Of a DNA stretch of 64,000 bases, positions 7,897 to 16,354 are shown in pieces. This DNA comes from JADJPG01 sp964491875. GTDB taxonomy: Bacteria; Verrucomicrobiota; Verrucomicrobiia; Limisphaerales; JADJPG01. Where the stretch lies: contig CAZBIC010000038.1 in NCBI GenBank assembly GCA_964491875.1, forward strand, positions 3,572 through 67,571. The letters run 5' to 3'. The position numbers and the translations under genes were made by a program. The notes beneath the pieces were generated by a model. The model worked only from the letters and a program-made list of their open reading frames with translations, did not search any database and was not told the DNA's origin. The first letter of the stretch is position 1; the number at the start of each line of letters is the position of its first letter.

Positions 7897-8768
7897 GGGA
7901 AGTATTCAGCGATCAGTTCCTCGTAGAACGGGCGGAGCTTCTTCACGTCAGGCTTCTCGTGGCTCTTCGTGTAGAGATCGTAGGGATTGAACGCCTGCAC
8001 CCACCTCAGCAATTCCCGGTCACGGGCGTCGCAGAGATGGTCATATTCTGACTCGCGATGCCACGGATAGAACGAGTGATACCGCAGCATGTAGAGACCT
8101 TCTTGGGGGAGGTAGTCTTTGCAGACGTGGTAAATGTATTCGTCGTGTCCCCAGGACAACATCACCTTGTCCAATCCGCAGCCTTCCTCGTAAACGCCGT
8201 TTCTGGAGTTAAAGCGAGAATCTTTGCTGTCGGGATTGGCGTCGAAGAATTTCGGGAAAACAATCTTGTCGGAATACGCGCACCCGGTTGGGAACGTGTC
8301 GCCGACCACCGCCCATTGAGGTTCACCCCAGAGGCAGAGAATTTTTCCGAGGTCATGCACAAAGCCGGTGAGAATCATCCAACGCGGTTGTCCGTCTTTG
8401 CGAAGCTGCTCCGCCGTTTGAAGCAGATGCTCCAGCTGGGACATGTCGGTGTCCGGATCGCTGTCGTCAACGAGTTGATTCAGATACTCGGCTGCCTCCC
8501 AAATGCTCATCTGCATGCGGTTTAGTCCGAGGAATTCCTTCCGTTTCGCCAGCACAAATTCATGCGTCTGGTTCAGGTGATTCAGTCGGTAGAACTCGCG
8601 CACCGTTGGTCGGGCATCCGCTTCGTAATTGCGAAACGCTTCTTTTTTCTTGTCGGGGTCGGTAGCCTTGAAGGCGGACTTGCCCGGTTCCGGGTAAACT
8701 CCCTTCACAAAATCTTCCCATTCGTCGAGGCTTTGCAGCGGTGTTTTGTCGTTTGCTGGCGTTGACAT
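7878..8768 (-). CDS. myo-Inositol oxygenase (MIOX)
   Basis: A 296-residue non-haem di-iron oxygenase that cleaves myo-inositol with O2 to D-glucuronate. The family signature is complete: DDSDPDTD (101-108), HLLQTAE with His114, VHDLGK with His138/Asp139, GEPQWAVVGDTFP (148-160), SWGHDEY with His208, YHSFYPWH with His231 and FNPYDLYTKS with Asp264. The spacings match the six iron ligands of mouse MIOX. The length is as in eukaryotes (about 285). It is cytoplasmic and stands alone: no inositol transporter, glucuronate isomerase or other inositol gene is nearby. MIOX is mainly eukaryotic and sporadic in bacteria, so the gene may have an interesting transfer history. Confidence 0.95.
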   Translation of the reverse strand: MSTPANDKTPLQSLDEWEDFVKGVYPEPGKSAFKATDPDKKKEAFRNYEADARPTVREFYRLNHLNQTHEFVLAKRKEFLGLNRMQMSIWEAAEYLNQLVDDSDPDTDMSQLEHLLQTAEQLRKDGQPRWMILTGFVHDLGKILCLWGEPQWAVVGDTFPTGCAYSDKIVFPKFFDANPDSKDSRFNSRNGVYEEGCGLDKVMLSWGHDEYIYHVCKDYLPQEGLYMLRYHSFYPWHRESEYDHLCDARDRELLRWVQAFNPYDLYTKSHEKPDVKKLRPFYEELIAEYFPAKVRW

Positions 8769-8872
8769 AGGCTTTGCTATCGCACCGATTAAGATGAATG
8801 CTTTCGTTGAACGGCATGACGCTAATCAAGCATCTCGACTGAATCAATTCTGAAAACACCCGTCGAACCAGC

Positions 8873-9493
8873 ATGAAAATGGACCGTCTTCTATCCTCCC
8901 GGACTTTGGCCCTTGGTTTCCTTTCGTTGACCTTCGCCATCTTGAGCGGATGCTCCACTCAGCAGTTTTACGCCAGTTACTACATCGATCCGAAACCAGC
9001 CCGGGTCGATTTTTCGGAACTGGTGCCGCCGGTGGACCGGCAGCCGGTCTATCTGGTGTTCGACATGTATTCCTCCGATGGCTCCTTCCCGGAAGCCACG
9101 CGCAAGCTTGCTCCGAAAGTGGCTCAAGCCATCCGCGACTCGCGACTGTTTTCCACGGTGGCGAAAGTGGGCTCGGAAAACATGGCTCGCATCCAGATCA
9201 GCATGCGCGAGACGGGCGTGCTCTCGGGGACGGAAACCAAAACCATGCCGCAGGGATTGACGGCGCTGCCCGGGTCCAAAGGTGTAATCACCTATTCGTT
9301 CACCGCCCAGTATCAGGCGCCGGGCAAGGAGGCAGTGAAGAAGACTTACCCACACGCGGTTCACCTCGTTCCGGACGATACCTCTGGGCTCGGTGGCGCC
9401 TTGCCAGCGACTGCCGGTCACGCCGTGGACAAAATGGTTGAGCAGGTCGTCCTCAACTTCCTCCGCGACCTTCAGCGCGAGCGGAAGCTCTGA
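8873..9493 (+). CDS. Putative lipoprotein, GNA1162-like
   Basis: A 206-residue predicted lipoprotein. The signal peptide ends in the lipobox LSGC at about residue 27, giving an N-terminal lipidated Cys. The mature domain (VYLVFDMYSSDGSFPEATRKLAPKVAQAIRDSRLF, then IQISMRETG and a C-terminal helix VDKMVEQVVLNFLRDL) looks like the small alpha/beta domain of the GNA1162/LpoB group of lipoproteins with unknown or envelope-assembly roles; the family call is tentative. Two starts (8873, 8879) are possible. A rho-independent terminator lies 26 bp after the stop. Confidence 0.7.
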   Translation: MKMDRLLSSRTLALGFLSLTFAILSGCSTQQFYASYYIDPKPARVDFSELVPPVDRQPVYLVFDMYSSDGSFPEATRKLAPKVAQAIRDSRLFSTVAKVGSENMARIQISMRETGVLSGTETKTMPQGLTALPGSKGVITYSFTAQYQAPGKEAVKKTYPHAVHLVPDDTSGLGGALPATAGHAVDKMVEQVVLNFLRDLQRERKL

Positions 9494-9518
9494 ACAGTCT
9501 TCAACTCATCGTTTGAAC

Positions 9519-9546
9519 GAAGCCTGCTTGCCGGCAGGCTTCTTTT
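9519..9546 (+). terminator. Intrinsic terminator after the lipoprotein gene
   Basis: A 9-bp perfect stem, GAAGCCTGC (9519-9527) with GCAGGCTTC (9534-9542), followed by TTTTC. Confidence 0.85.
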
Positions 9547-9558
9547 CGTTTCAGCATC

Positions 9559-10323
9559 GTGCTGGTGAATCAACTGCAGTTCCTCTGGAATCAGGTGCGT
9601 CCGGCCGTGAACCGGAAGCCTGCGAGTCCGGCCGCTGACGAGTTTTCAATTCAGTTTCGCCGTAACCCTCTCGCGAAACGCTACCGTCTTTTCATCGATC
9701 GCTCCGGTCAACCCCGTGTCACGATTCCGCGCCGCGGAACCCTTGCGGAAGCGCGCCTCTTCGCCGAGCAACATCGATCGTGGATCCTTGGACAGATGGA
9801 GAAGATTCGCGTGCGAAAGGTGTCAGCACATCACTGGGCGGAAGGCGCCGAAGTTTTGTTTCGCGGCGAACGCCATCCGCTTCGGTTTGAAACGACGGAC
9901 GGCGGATTGGTGGCCCGTTTGGGCTCCGAAGTTATTCTATTGCGCACGAGTGTGAGACCGGCGACTCCAGATGTCCGCCGAGCCGTCGAAAGTCATCTTT
10001 GGATGCTTGCCGAGCGGGAACTGCCTCCTCGCGTTCACTTCATTGCAGGACCGCTGAAGTGCGTTGTGACTCGCGTCTCGGTTCGAAACCAGCGGACGCG
10101 GTGGGGATCCTGTTCTCGCCGTGGAACGGTCTCGTTGAACTGGCGATTGATTCAGGTGCCTGAGTTTGTCCGCGACTACATCATCATTCACGAGCTGATG
10201 CATCTGCGGGAAATGAACCACTCGGCGCGTTACTGGAAGCATGTCGAAGCAGCGTGCCCAAATTACCGCGAGGCTGAGAAATGGCTGAAGTCGCATCCAG
10301 GACTGCTGTCGCCCGCCGACTGA
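9559..10323 (+). CDS. YgjP/DUF45-type zinc metallopeptidase
   Basis: A 254-residue protein of the YgjP-like metallopeptidase family. The N-terminal part (about 25-140) is the beta-rich SprT-like lead-in (RRNPLAKRYRLFIDRSGQPRV). The catalytic core contains the hallmark RTRWGSCS..GTVSLNWRL (about 174-195) and HELMH at 211-215, with a third likely zinc ligand His221 in NHSARYWK. The start is GTG (9559), with a second GTG at 9565. Cytoplasmic. Members are often linked to restriction or repair loci, but no such genes are adjacent here. It converges on the AraC gene with a 4-bp gap. Confidence 0.88.
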   Translation: MLVNQLQFLWNQVRPAVNRKPASPAADEFSIQFRRNPLAKRYRLFIDRSGQPRVTIPRRGTLAEARLFAEQHRSWILGQMEKIRVRKVSAHHWAEGAEVLFRGERHPLRFETTDGGLVARLGSEVILLRTSVRPATPDVRRAVESHLWMLAERELPPRVHFIAGPLKCVVTRVSVRNQRTRWGSCSRRGTVSLNWRLIQVPEFVRDYIIIHELMHLREMNHSARYWKHVEAACPNYREAEKWLKSHPGLLSPAD

Positions 10324-10327
10324 ATGG

Positions 10328-11341
10328 TTACGGAGTTCCGCCGGCCTTTTGGGTTGGCGTTCGCAAAGGATACAGCCCCGGGCAGCAGCCGAAGGTTTCG
10401 TGAAACGCGGAGCTGAAATGACTCAGGCTGTTGTAGCCCACCTCCAGCGCGGCTTCGGTGACATTGCATTTTCCCGTGCGCAGCAGTTCGGCGGCGCGTT
10501 CCATTCGGATTTGACGAAGGTATTGCTGAATCGTCATTCCGGCCTCTTGCGAGAAGAGGCGGCTCAGATAAAACGGGCTGCAACCGACGAGTCGCCCGAG
10601 CTCCTCCAAAGGTGGCGGTTCACTGAGCTTCTCGGCGAGAATGGTGCGCACGCGTTCCACGCGCTCCCGCGCCGCCCTTTGCTGGCGCGTGCAGAACAAT
10701 TCGCCCTCGGCCGGTTGGAAAAAGATCTGCGCCGCGAGTTCGAGGGCTTTGCATCGGAACCAAAGCTCCTGTGCCGGCGCGAAGACGGGGGGATGGCGAA
10801 GGCTCTCGATGAGCGGCAGCAGCGACGAGCCGAGAGCGGTGGGCTTCGACACCCCTGATGGCCCATCGGATTCCCGCAAGGCGCCGAGAATAAGCGGGTG
10901 GAGTTCATTGGGGGCGGGATTGAAATGCTGGCTCAGAAAGGATTTCGAAAACTCCACCGTGATGAACTGATGATGCTCCTCCGCGCCACGTCGCGCTTTC
11001 AACGACGGGGTTCCCTGATGGTAGAACGCGAGCGAACGCGGAGCGAGCGTGACGCTACCATTGGGGCCTTCGACCGTCGCCGAGCCCGAAAGGTTCAGGC
11101 ACAGCTCCACGCTGCCGGGATGAAAACTTCGGCTCCAATCGAATTCCGTCGCGCTCCGAAAATCATGCCACTCGAAGCTGAATCCCAGCTCCTGAAACCG
11201 TCCGAACAGCGGCCGCCATCCTTCGCCGATTGCCTGCCACGCGAGCCTTTCCGCAAAAGGCGGCAAGGTTCCGGGGGCAGTCTTGTTCTTCGAGCGCGGT
11301 CCGTTGAGCGGCATTCGCTTCGATTTTGCGACACGTTTCAC
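10328..11341 (-). CDS. AraC-family transcriptional regulator
   Basis: A 337-residue regulator. The C-terminal AraC/XylS DNA-binding domain spans about 225-325, with two helix-turn-helix units: LEELGRLVGCSPFYLSRLFSQEAG, then VTEAALEVGYNSLSHFSSAFHETFGCCPGLY. The N-terminal half is a cupin-like sensor (SVELCLNLSGSATVEGPNG...LAPRSLAFYHQG), typical of regulators of sugar or polymer utilisation. The start is GTG at 11341; an ATG at 11314 would remove nine basic residues. The target cannot be told; it is not divergent from a metabolic gene, and 11342-11591 upstream holds nothing recognisable. Confidence 0.92.
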   Translation of the reverse strand: MKRVAKSKRMPLNGPRSKNKTAPGTLPPFAERLAWQAIGEGWRPLFGRFQELGFSFEWHDFRSATEFDWSRSFHPGSVELCLNLSGSATVEGPNGSVTLAPRSLAFYHQGTPSLKARRGAEEHHQFITVEFSKSFLSQHFNPAPNELHPLILGALRESDGPSGVSKPTALGSSLLPLIESLRHPPVFAPAQELWFRCKALELAAQIFFQPAEGELFCTRQQRAARERVERVRTILAEKLSEPPPLEELGRLVGCSPFYLSRLFSQEAGMTIQQYLRQIRMERAAELLRTGKCNVTEAALEVGYNSLSHFSSAFHETFGCCPGLYPLRTPTQKAGGTP

Positions 11342-11591
11342 CTCGGAAGCAAGGGTTCGGATCGAGTGGTTCGATTACTAGCGTGGTCGTGGGTCACGGC
11401 CTTAGCGACTGTCTTGCGGAACAGGCTGATTGGGCAAAGAGAGCCCCGATGCTTGCAGGTGAGTTGAATGAGTTCGCCCAATCATCCGCAGAGCATACGG
11501 AGCAACACTGCCCGATGCTGTCGGTGAATTGCGATTTGTTGTCGTCGCCTTGCTGGTGATGGTGACGGGTTCCGGCGCCGTCAGCAGGTGC

Positions 11592-13028
11592 TTAGGCGAG
11601 GATGGTTTTCACCACTTCGCCGTGCACATCCGTCAGGCGGAAGTCGCGTCCCTGGAAGCGATATGTCAGGCGCGTGTGGTCGATGCCGAAGAGATTGAGG
11701 ATGGTCGCGTGCAGATCGTGGACGTGAACCTTGCCGTCCACGGCATAGAAACCAAAATCATCCGTTCGTCCGTGGACAATCCCGGGCTTGATGCCGCCGC
11801 CGGCCATCCAAATCGTGTAACCGTGCGGATGATGATCGCGGCCAATTTGGTCCGGCTTCAGCGCGCCTTGCATCATCGGCGTGCGACCGAACTCGCCGCC
11901 CCAGAGGACCAATGTTTCGTCGAGCAGGCCGCGCTCCTTCAAATCCTTCACGAGGGCCACCGCGGGCTGATCCGTTTCCGCGCAACGCTTCTTGAGATCG
12001 AACACGAGATTGCCATCGGGGCCGCCGTGATGATCCCAGCCGCGATGGTAGAGCTGGACGAAGCGCACGCCGCGTTCGACCAACCGGCGCGCGAGCAGAC
12101 AGTTGTTGGCGAAGGACGCGCGGCCCGGCGTGGTGGCGTAGGCTTCGTGCATGCGCGCCGGTTCCTTCGAGATGTCCATCACCTCGGGCACGCTCGTTTG
12201 CATGCGGTAGGCCATTTCATACGATGCAATGCGCGTCTGGATCTCCGGATCCTTCAACGCGTCGTAGCGCACCTGGTTCAAATCCTTCAACGCATCAAGC
12301 GACTGACGCCGACGCTGGCTGCCCATGCCGGGCGGGTTTCCGACGAACAGCACCGGGTCGCCTTGCGAGCGTAGCGTCACGCCTTGATGTTCCGTCGGCA
12401 GGAAGCCGCTGCCCCACGATGCGTTCGTCAGCGGCTGGCCGACGCCGGTCATCAGCACAACGAACGCCGGCAGATCCTTGTTCTCACTGCCGAGCCCGTA
12501 GCTGAACCACGAACCCATCGCGGGCCGGCCGGCCAGTTGCGCGCCGGTGTTCATAAAGAGCGTCGCGGGATCGTGATTGAACGCCTCCGAGTAAAAGCTC
12601 TGCACGAAGCAGACGTCGTCTACGATGCTGCGCAGGTGCGGCAGCAATTCGCTCAGCCACATGCCGGACTTGCCGTATCGCGCGAATTGGTAGGGCGAGG
12701 CCAGCAGCTTCGCGTTCTTGCCGATCTGCGCGAGGCGGATGTTCTTCACCAATTCCTCGGGCACCTGCTGTCCGTCGCGCTTCTTCAGCTCCGGCTTCGG
12801 ATCGAAGAGATCGAGATGCGATGGTCCGCCGGATTGGAACAGGTAGATGATGTTCTTTGCCTTGGGCGCAAAGTGTGGCTTGCCGAGAATTGGCATCGCG
12901 CTGTCGGCGGCGAACAGTTTGTCGTTGAACAGCGAACCCAGCGCGAGCGCGCCCATGCCGGTCGTGCATTGCTGGAGAAAACGGCGGCGCGTGCTGAACT
13001 TGAGTTGGTCGAGAGCGTGCGGGTGCAT
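11592..13028 (-). CDS. DUF1501 protein, Tat-exported sulfatase-like
   Basis: A 478-residue DUF1501 protein. The N-terminus has a twin-arginine signal (STRRRFLQQCTTGMGALALGSLF), so it is probably exported folded. The body has the alkaline-phosphatase-like fold signals of the family: NIIYLFQSGGPSHLDLFDPKP (about 60-80), a central RGWDHHGG..., LWGGEFGRTPM and DHHPHGYTIWMAGGG. DUF1501 genes typically follow a PSD1 cytochrome gene in Planctomycetes and Verrucomicrobia, as here with a 3-bp gap. The reaction is unknown; a role in degrading complex sulfated or other polymers has been suggested for such pairs. Confidence 0.92.
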   Translation of the reverse strand: MHPHALDQLKFSTRRRFLQQCTTGMGALALGSLFNDKLFAADSAMPILGKPHFAPKAKNIIYLFQSGGPSHLDLFDPKPELKKRDGQQVPEELVKNIRLAQIGKNAKLLASPYQFARYGKSGMWLSELLPHLRSIVDDVCFVQSFYSEAFNHDPATLFMNTGAQLAGRPAMGSWFSYGLGSENKDLPAFVVLMTGVGQPLTNASWGSGFLPTEHQGVTLRSQGDPVLFVGNPPGMGSQRRRQSLDALKDLNQVRYDALKDPEIQTRIASYEMAYRMQTSVPEVMDISKEPARMHEAYATTPGRASFANNCLLARRLVERGVRFVQLYHRGWDHHGGPDGNLVFDLKKRCAETDQPAVALVKDLKERGLLDETLVLWGGEFGRTPMMQGALKPDQIGRDHHPHGYTIWMAGGGIKPGIVHGRTDDFGFYAVDGKVHVHDLHATILNLFGIDHTRLTYRFQGRDFRLTDVHGEVVKTILA

Positions 13029-13031
13029 GGG

Positions 13032-16000
13032 TCAGCCTTTGGTCAAAGTTTCGTCCAGGTTGAAAAGAACGTTCGCGACCACCATCCACGCCGCGAGTTG
13101 ACGGGCGTCGGTGTCACTTGGCAACGGAGCGGCGCCGACTTGCAGCAACGTCTCGGCGCTCGTGCGGTCGCGACGGAAGCTTTTCAATTGCTGGTCAAGG
13201 AAGCTGCGCAGCCGGGTCTGTTCTTGAACGGTTGGTTCACGTCCTGCACAAGCACGGAAAGCAAACGCGAGTCGAGCGTCGTCATTCGCGCCGCCGTCAC
13301 GAAGGATGCGCTGGGCGAACACACGCGCGGCTTCGAGCAGCGTCGGCTCGTTCAAGCCGGCGAGCGCTTGCAGCGGCGTGTTCGTGCGCGGACGCCGCGA
13401 GACACAAACGTCACGGCTCGGGGCGTCGAACGTGGCGAACGTTGGGTAAGTGCAGACGCGCCGCCAGAAGGTGTAAATTGCGCGGCGATACAGGTCCGGG
13501 CCTTCGCTGACGGGCCACTCGTCCATGCCGATCTCCGGACGGAGGAAACCGATTTCCTTCCACAGGTTCGGAACTTGTTCGGGATACACGCTCGGTCCAC
13601 CGAGCTTGGGATTGAGCAGTCCGCTTACGGCAAGCGCTTGGTCGCGAATCATCTCGGCATCCATGCGGAAGCGCGGTCCGCGCGAGAGCAGTCGGTTGTA
13701 GAAGTCCTTTTCGAGACGCGTCGCGTCGGTGGCGGCGTCCTGCCGATACGTCGCCGACATCACGATCAGTTTCTGCATCGCCTTCACGTCCCAGCCCGTG
13801 CGGATGAACTCCGTGGCCAGCCAGTCGAGCAGTTCGGGATGCGACGGCGTTTCGCCCTGGCGGCCAAAGTCCTCGCTCGTCTTGACGAGGCCGGTGCCGA
13901 AGCAGCGTTCCCAAAAGCGATTCACGGTGACGCGCGCGGTGAGCGGATTGGAGGGATCGACGAGCCAAAGGGCGAGCGCGAGACGGTTGGTGGCCTGGTT
14001 CGCAGGGAGCGGGGGGAAAACTGCGGGAACGCCGGCGCTGACATCCTTTCCCTTGGTCAGGAAATCGCCGCGCACATGGACGTAGGTCTGGCGAGGTTGC
14101 GCATTGGTGCGCTCCTGCATGACGAGGGTCGTGGACTTCGGAGACGCAAGTTCCTTCAGGCGCTGTTCGAGTCGGATGCGCTCGCGCTCGAGGTTCCGAA
14201 TGGTCGGTGACGCCGTGGCGAAGAAGTCCGCGAGTTGGCGGGATTGTTCGCCCGTGCGACGTGAAGCCTTCGTTGCAACCACGCTGCGAATCTCGTCCGG
14301 CACGGACCAGAGCGCGTTGGGGTTCTTCTCGGTCGTCACGGAGATCCGGAAGCGGCCGACGCAATGGCTGTTCCCGTGGTAGTGGTCGAATCGGAACGAC
14401 AGACGGCTGCCGCCCTTGAAGCCCGCGGGTTGCTTCAGTTCGGCGATGAGGAAGTGGCGCTGGCCGAAGCGCGGTCCGATGGCCCAGCCCGTCTTCGGGT
14501 TCCGATCCACCGCGTGCTCGGCGCGATAATAGAGCTGCTCCCAGTCGGCGGTCGCCTTCGCGAAGAACTGGTTGGTCTCCGCCGGGCGCGCACCGTGAAG
14601 CGGCGCGGCGCTGAACGAGAATTCGTCGAGGATGAAATTGCCGCTGGCGCCCCAGCGTCCGGGGCCGTTCTTCGGAAGACTCGGGTCGGGCAGAACTTCG
14701 AGGAGAACCGCGGTGATGCCCGTGAGTTCGGTGTCGGCATCGACCGTGATCGTGTCGTAAATTGGATTCACGCCCGTGCCGAGCACGGAGCCGTCGGGCA
14801 GATTGGTGTAGCTGGAGCCGCCGGTGGAGAAGGTGTTCGTAAGGTTCAGCACCTTCCAAACGTTTCCGCTTTTCGAGGCGAGCTTCTCCCACTGGCGCTG
14901 TTCGACGGCGAGTGCGTTGGTCGCCGCGACGAGGTCGCGCTTGGTTTGTTCGAGCTGACTGCGGACGTAGGAAATCGATTCGCTCAGGTCGGGCTTGGGA
15001 ACTTCGATGGTCGGAGCGACGCTATAGTTGCCGCCGTCGGTCGTGTTGTTGAAGAACGCGTAGAACTGATAATACTCGTCGTGCGTGATGGGGTCATACT
15101 TGTGCGTGTGACACTCCGCGCAGTTCAAGGTCAGCCCGAGCCACGCGGTGCCGACCGTGGCCACGCGATCCTTCACCGCTTTTACGCGATACTCCTCCGC
15201 GTCGCCGCCGCCTTCGTCGTTGATCTTCGTATTGCGATTGAAGCCCGTCGCGATCTTTTGTTCGAGCGTCGGATGCGGCAGTAGATCGCCGGCGAGTTGA
15301 TCGATGGTGAACTGGTCGAACGGCTGATTGCGATTGAACGCGTTGATGACCCATTCGCGGTAAGGCCAGATGGAGCGGGCGAGGTCGACCTGGTAACCAT
15401 TCGAATCCGCGTAGCGCGCGAGATCCAACCAGCCGCGCGCCATGTGCTCGCCGTAGTGCGGCGACGCGAGCAACCGATCGACGAGCCGTTCGTAGGCGTC
15501 CGACGACGTGTCGTTTACGAAAGCGTGAACTTGTTCCCAAGTTGGCGGCAACCCGGTGAGATCCAGATGAACCCGGCGCGCCAGCGTGTAACGATCGGCT
15601 TCGGGTTGCGGCTGCAATCCTTCCTTGTCCAGGCGCGCAAGAATGAACCGATCAATCTCGTTCTTCGCCCAGCGCGAAACTTTCGGCGGCTCTGGACGGA
15701 TCGGTCGCTGGAAAGCCCAGTGCTTGGTGGCGTCGACCTCGGGCCACACGGCGCCGTCGGCGATCCACTGGCGCATCGTGGCAACTTCAGTCTCAGTCAA
15801 GCGCCCGCCTTTCGGCGGCATCACCTCGTCGCTGTCGGTTGAGGTGATTCGTTTCATCAACTCGCTGGCGTCGGGTTGGCCAGGGAGAATCGCGAGCGCG
15901 CCGGACTTGCCGGCCTTCAGCGCGGCGGCACGGGAATCGAGCCGGAGGTTTGCCTTCTGCTGGTCGTGTCCGTGGCATTCCGAGCAGCGCTTGATCAGGA

Positions 16001-16115
16001 TCGGTTCAATGTCGCGCGTGAAATCAATCGTCGCCGCGCCGAGGTTCGCGGAAAGCGCGAGACCGCACGCCAGGCTCATGCCGATGCCGGGAGGTGAGAG
16101 AAGCTTGCTCTTCAT
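13032..16115 (-). CDS. PSD1/DUF1549-DUF1553 protein with planctomycete cytochrome c domain
   Basis: A 1027-residue secreted protein. A signal peptide (about 1-28) is followed by the PSCyt1 domain with one haem site, CSECH at 44-48, and the LRLDSRAAALKAGKSG and PPKGGRLT segments. Then come DUF1549 (about 150-360; RVHLDLTGLPPTWEQV), a lectin-like insert (about 430-600), and DUF1553/PSD1 (about 700-1000; NRFWERCFGTGLVKTSEDFG, FDAPSRDVCVSRR). It is co-transcribed with the DUF1501 gene 3 bp downstream. Biochemistry is unknown; the haem suggests electron transfer linked to oxidation of a polymer by periplasmic enzymes. Confidence 0.92.
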   Translation of the reverse strand: MKSKLLSPPGIGMSLACGLALSANLGAATIDFTRDIEPILIKRCSECHGHDQQKANLRLDSRAAALKAGKSGALAILPGQPDASELMKRITSTDSDEVMPPKGGRLTETEVATMRQWIADGAVWPEVDATKHWAFQRPIRPEPPKVSRWAKNEIDRFILARLDKEGLQPQPEADRYTLARRVHLDLTGLPPTWEQVHAFVNDTSSDAYERLVDRLLASPHYGEHMARGWLDLARYADSNGYQVDLARSIWPYREWVINAFNRNQPFDQFTIDQLAGDLLPHPTLEQKIATGFNRNTKINDEGGGDAEEYRVKAVKDRVATVGTAWLGLTLNCAECHTHKYDPITHDEYYQFYAFFNNTTDGGNYSVAPTIEVPKPDLSESISYVRSQLEQTKRDLVAATNALAVEQRQWEKLASKSGNVWKVLNLTNTFSTGGSSYTNLPDGSVLGTGVNPIYDTITVDADTELTGITAVLLEVLPDPSLPKNGPGRWGASGNFILDEFSFSAAPLHGARPAETNQFFAKATADWEQLYYRAEHAVDRNPKTGWAIGPRFGQRHFLIAELKQPAGFKGGSRLSFRFDHYHGNSHCVGRFRISVTTEKNPNALWSVPDEIRSVVATKASRRTGEQSRQLADFFATASPTIRNLERERIRLEQRLKELASPKSTTLVMQERTNAQPRQTYVHVRGDFLTKGKDVSAGVPAVFPPLPANQATNRLALALWLVDPSNPLTARVTVNRFWERCFGTGLVKTSEDFGRQGETPSHPELLDWLATEFIRTGWDVKAMQKLIVMSATYRQDAATDATRLEKDFYNRLLSRGPRFRMDAEMIRDQALAVSGLLNPKLGGPSVYPEQVPNLWKEIGFLRPEIGMDEWPVSEGPDLYRRAIYTFWRRVCTYPTFATFDAPSRDVCVSRRPRTNTPLQALAGLNEPTLLEAARVFAQRILRDGGANDDARLAFAFRACAGREPTVQEQTRLRSFLDQQLKSFRRDRTSAETLLQVGAAPLPSDTDARQLAAWMVVANVLFNLDETLTKG

Positions 16116-16354
16116 CAGTTGCTGTCGTTTTGAATGAGACGAATCTGGCAGGCGACGATTCAGTTGGCGAGCCTGAGCTGTGAACAGAAGGACACGAAGG
16201 TAACGAAGGCGTCCGGTTCAAGTCTCACTTCGATTCACGCCGCCCTCGGCTCCACTTCGTTCCCTTTGCGTCCTTCTTTGAACTCAATTCCAGCATCCGA
16301 GATGAAAAATCTGTTTCCAATCGCCGGGGCCCCGGCAATACGCTGCGACCAACC

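Noticed and set aside
12384..14210. Plus-strand 608-codon frame opposite the DUF1501 and PSD1 genes
   Set aside because: Arg/Glu/His-rich shadow of two well-supported minus-strand genes, no motif.
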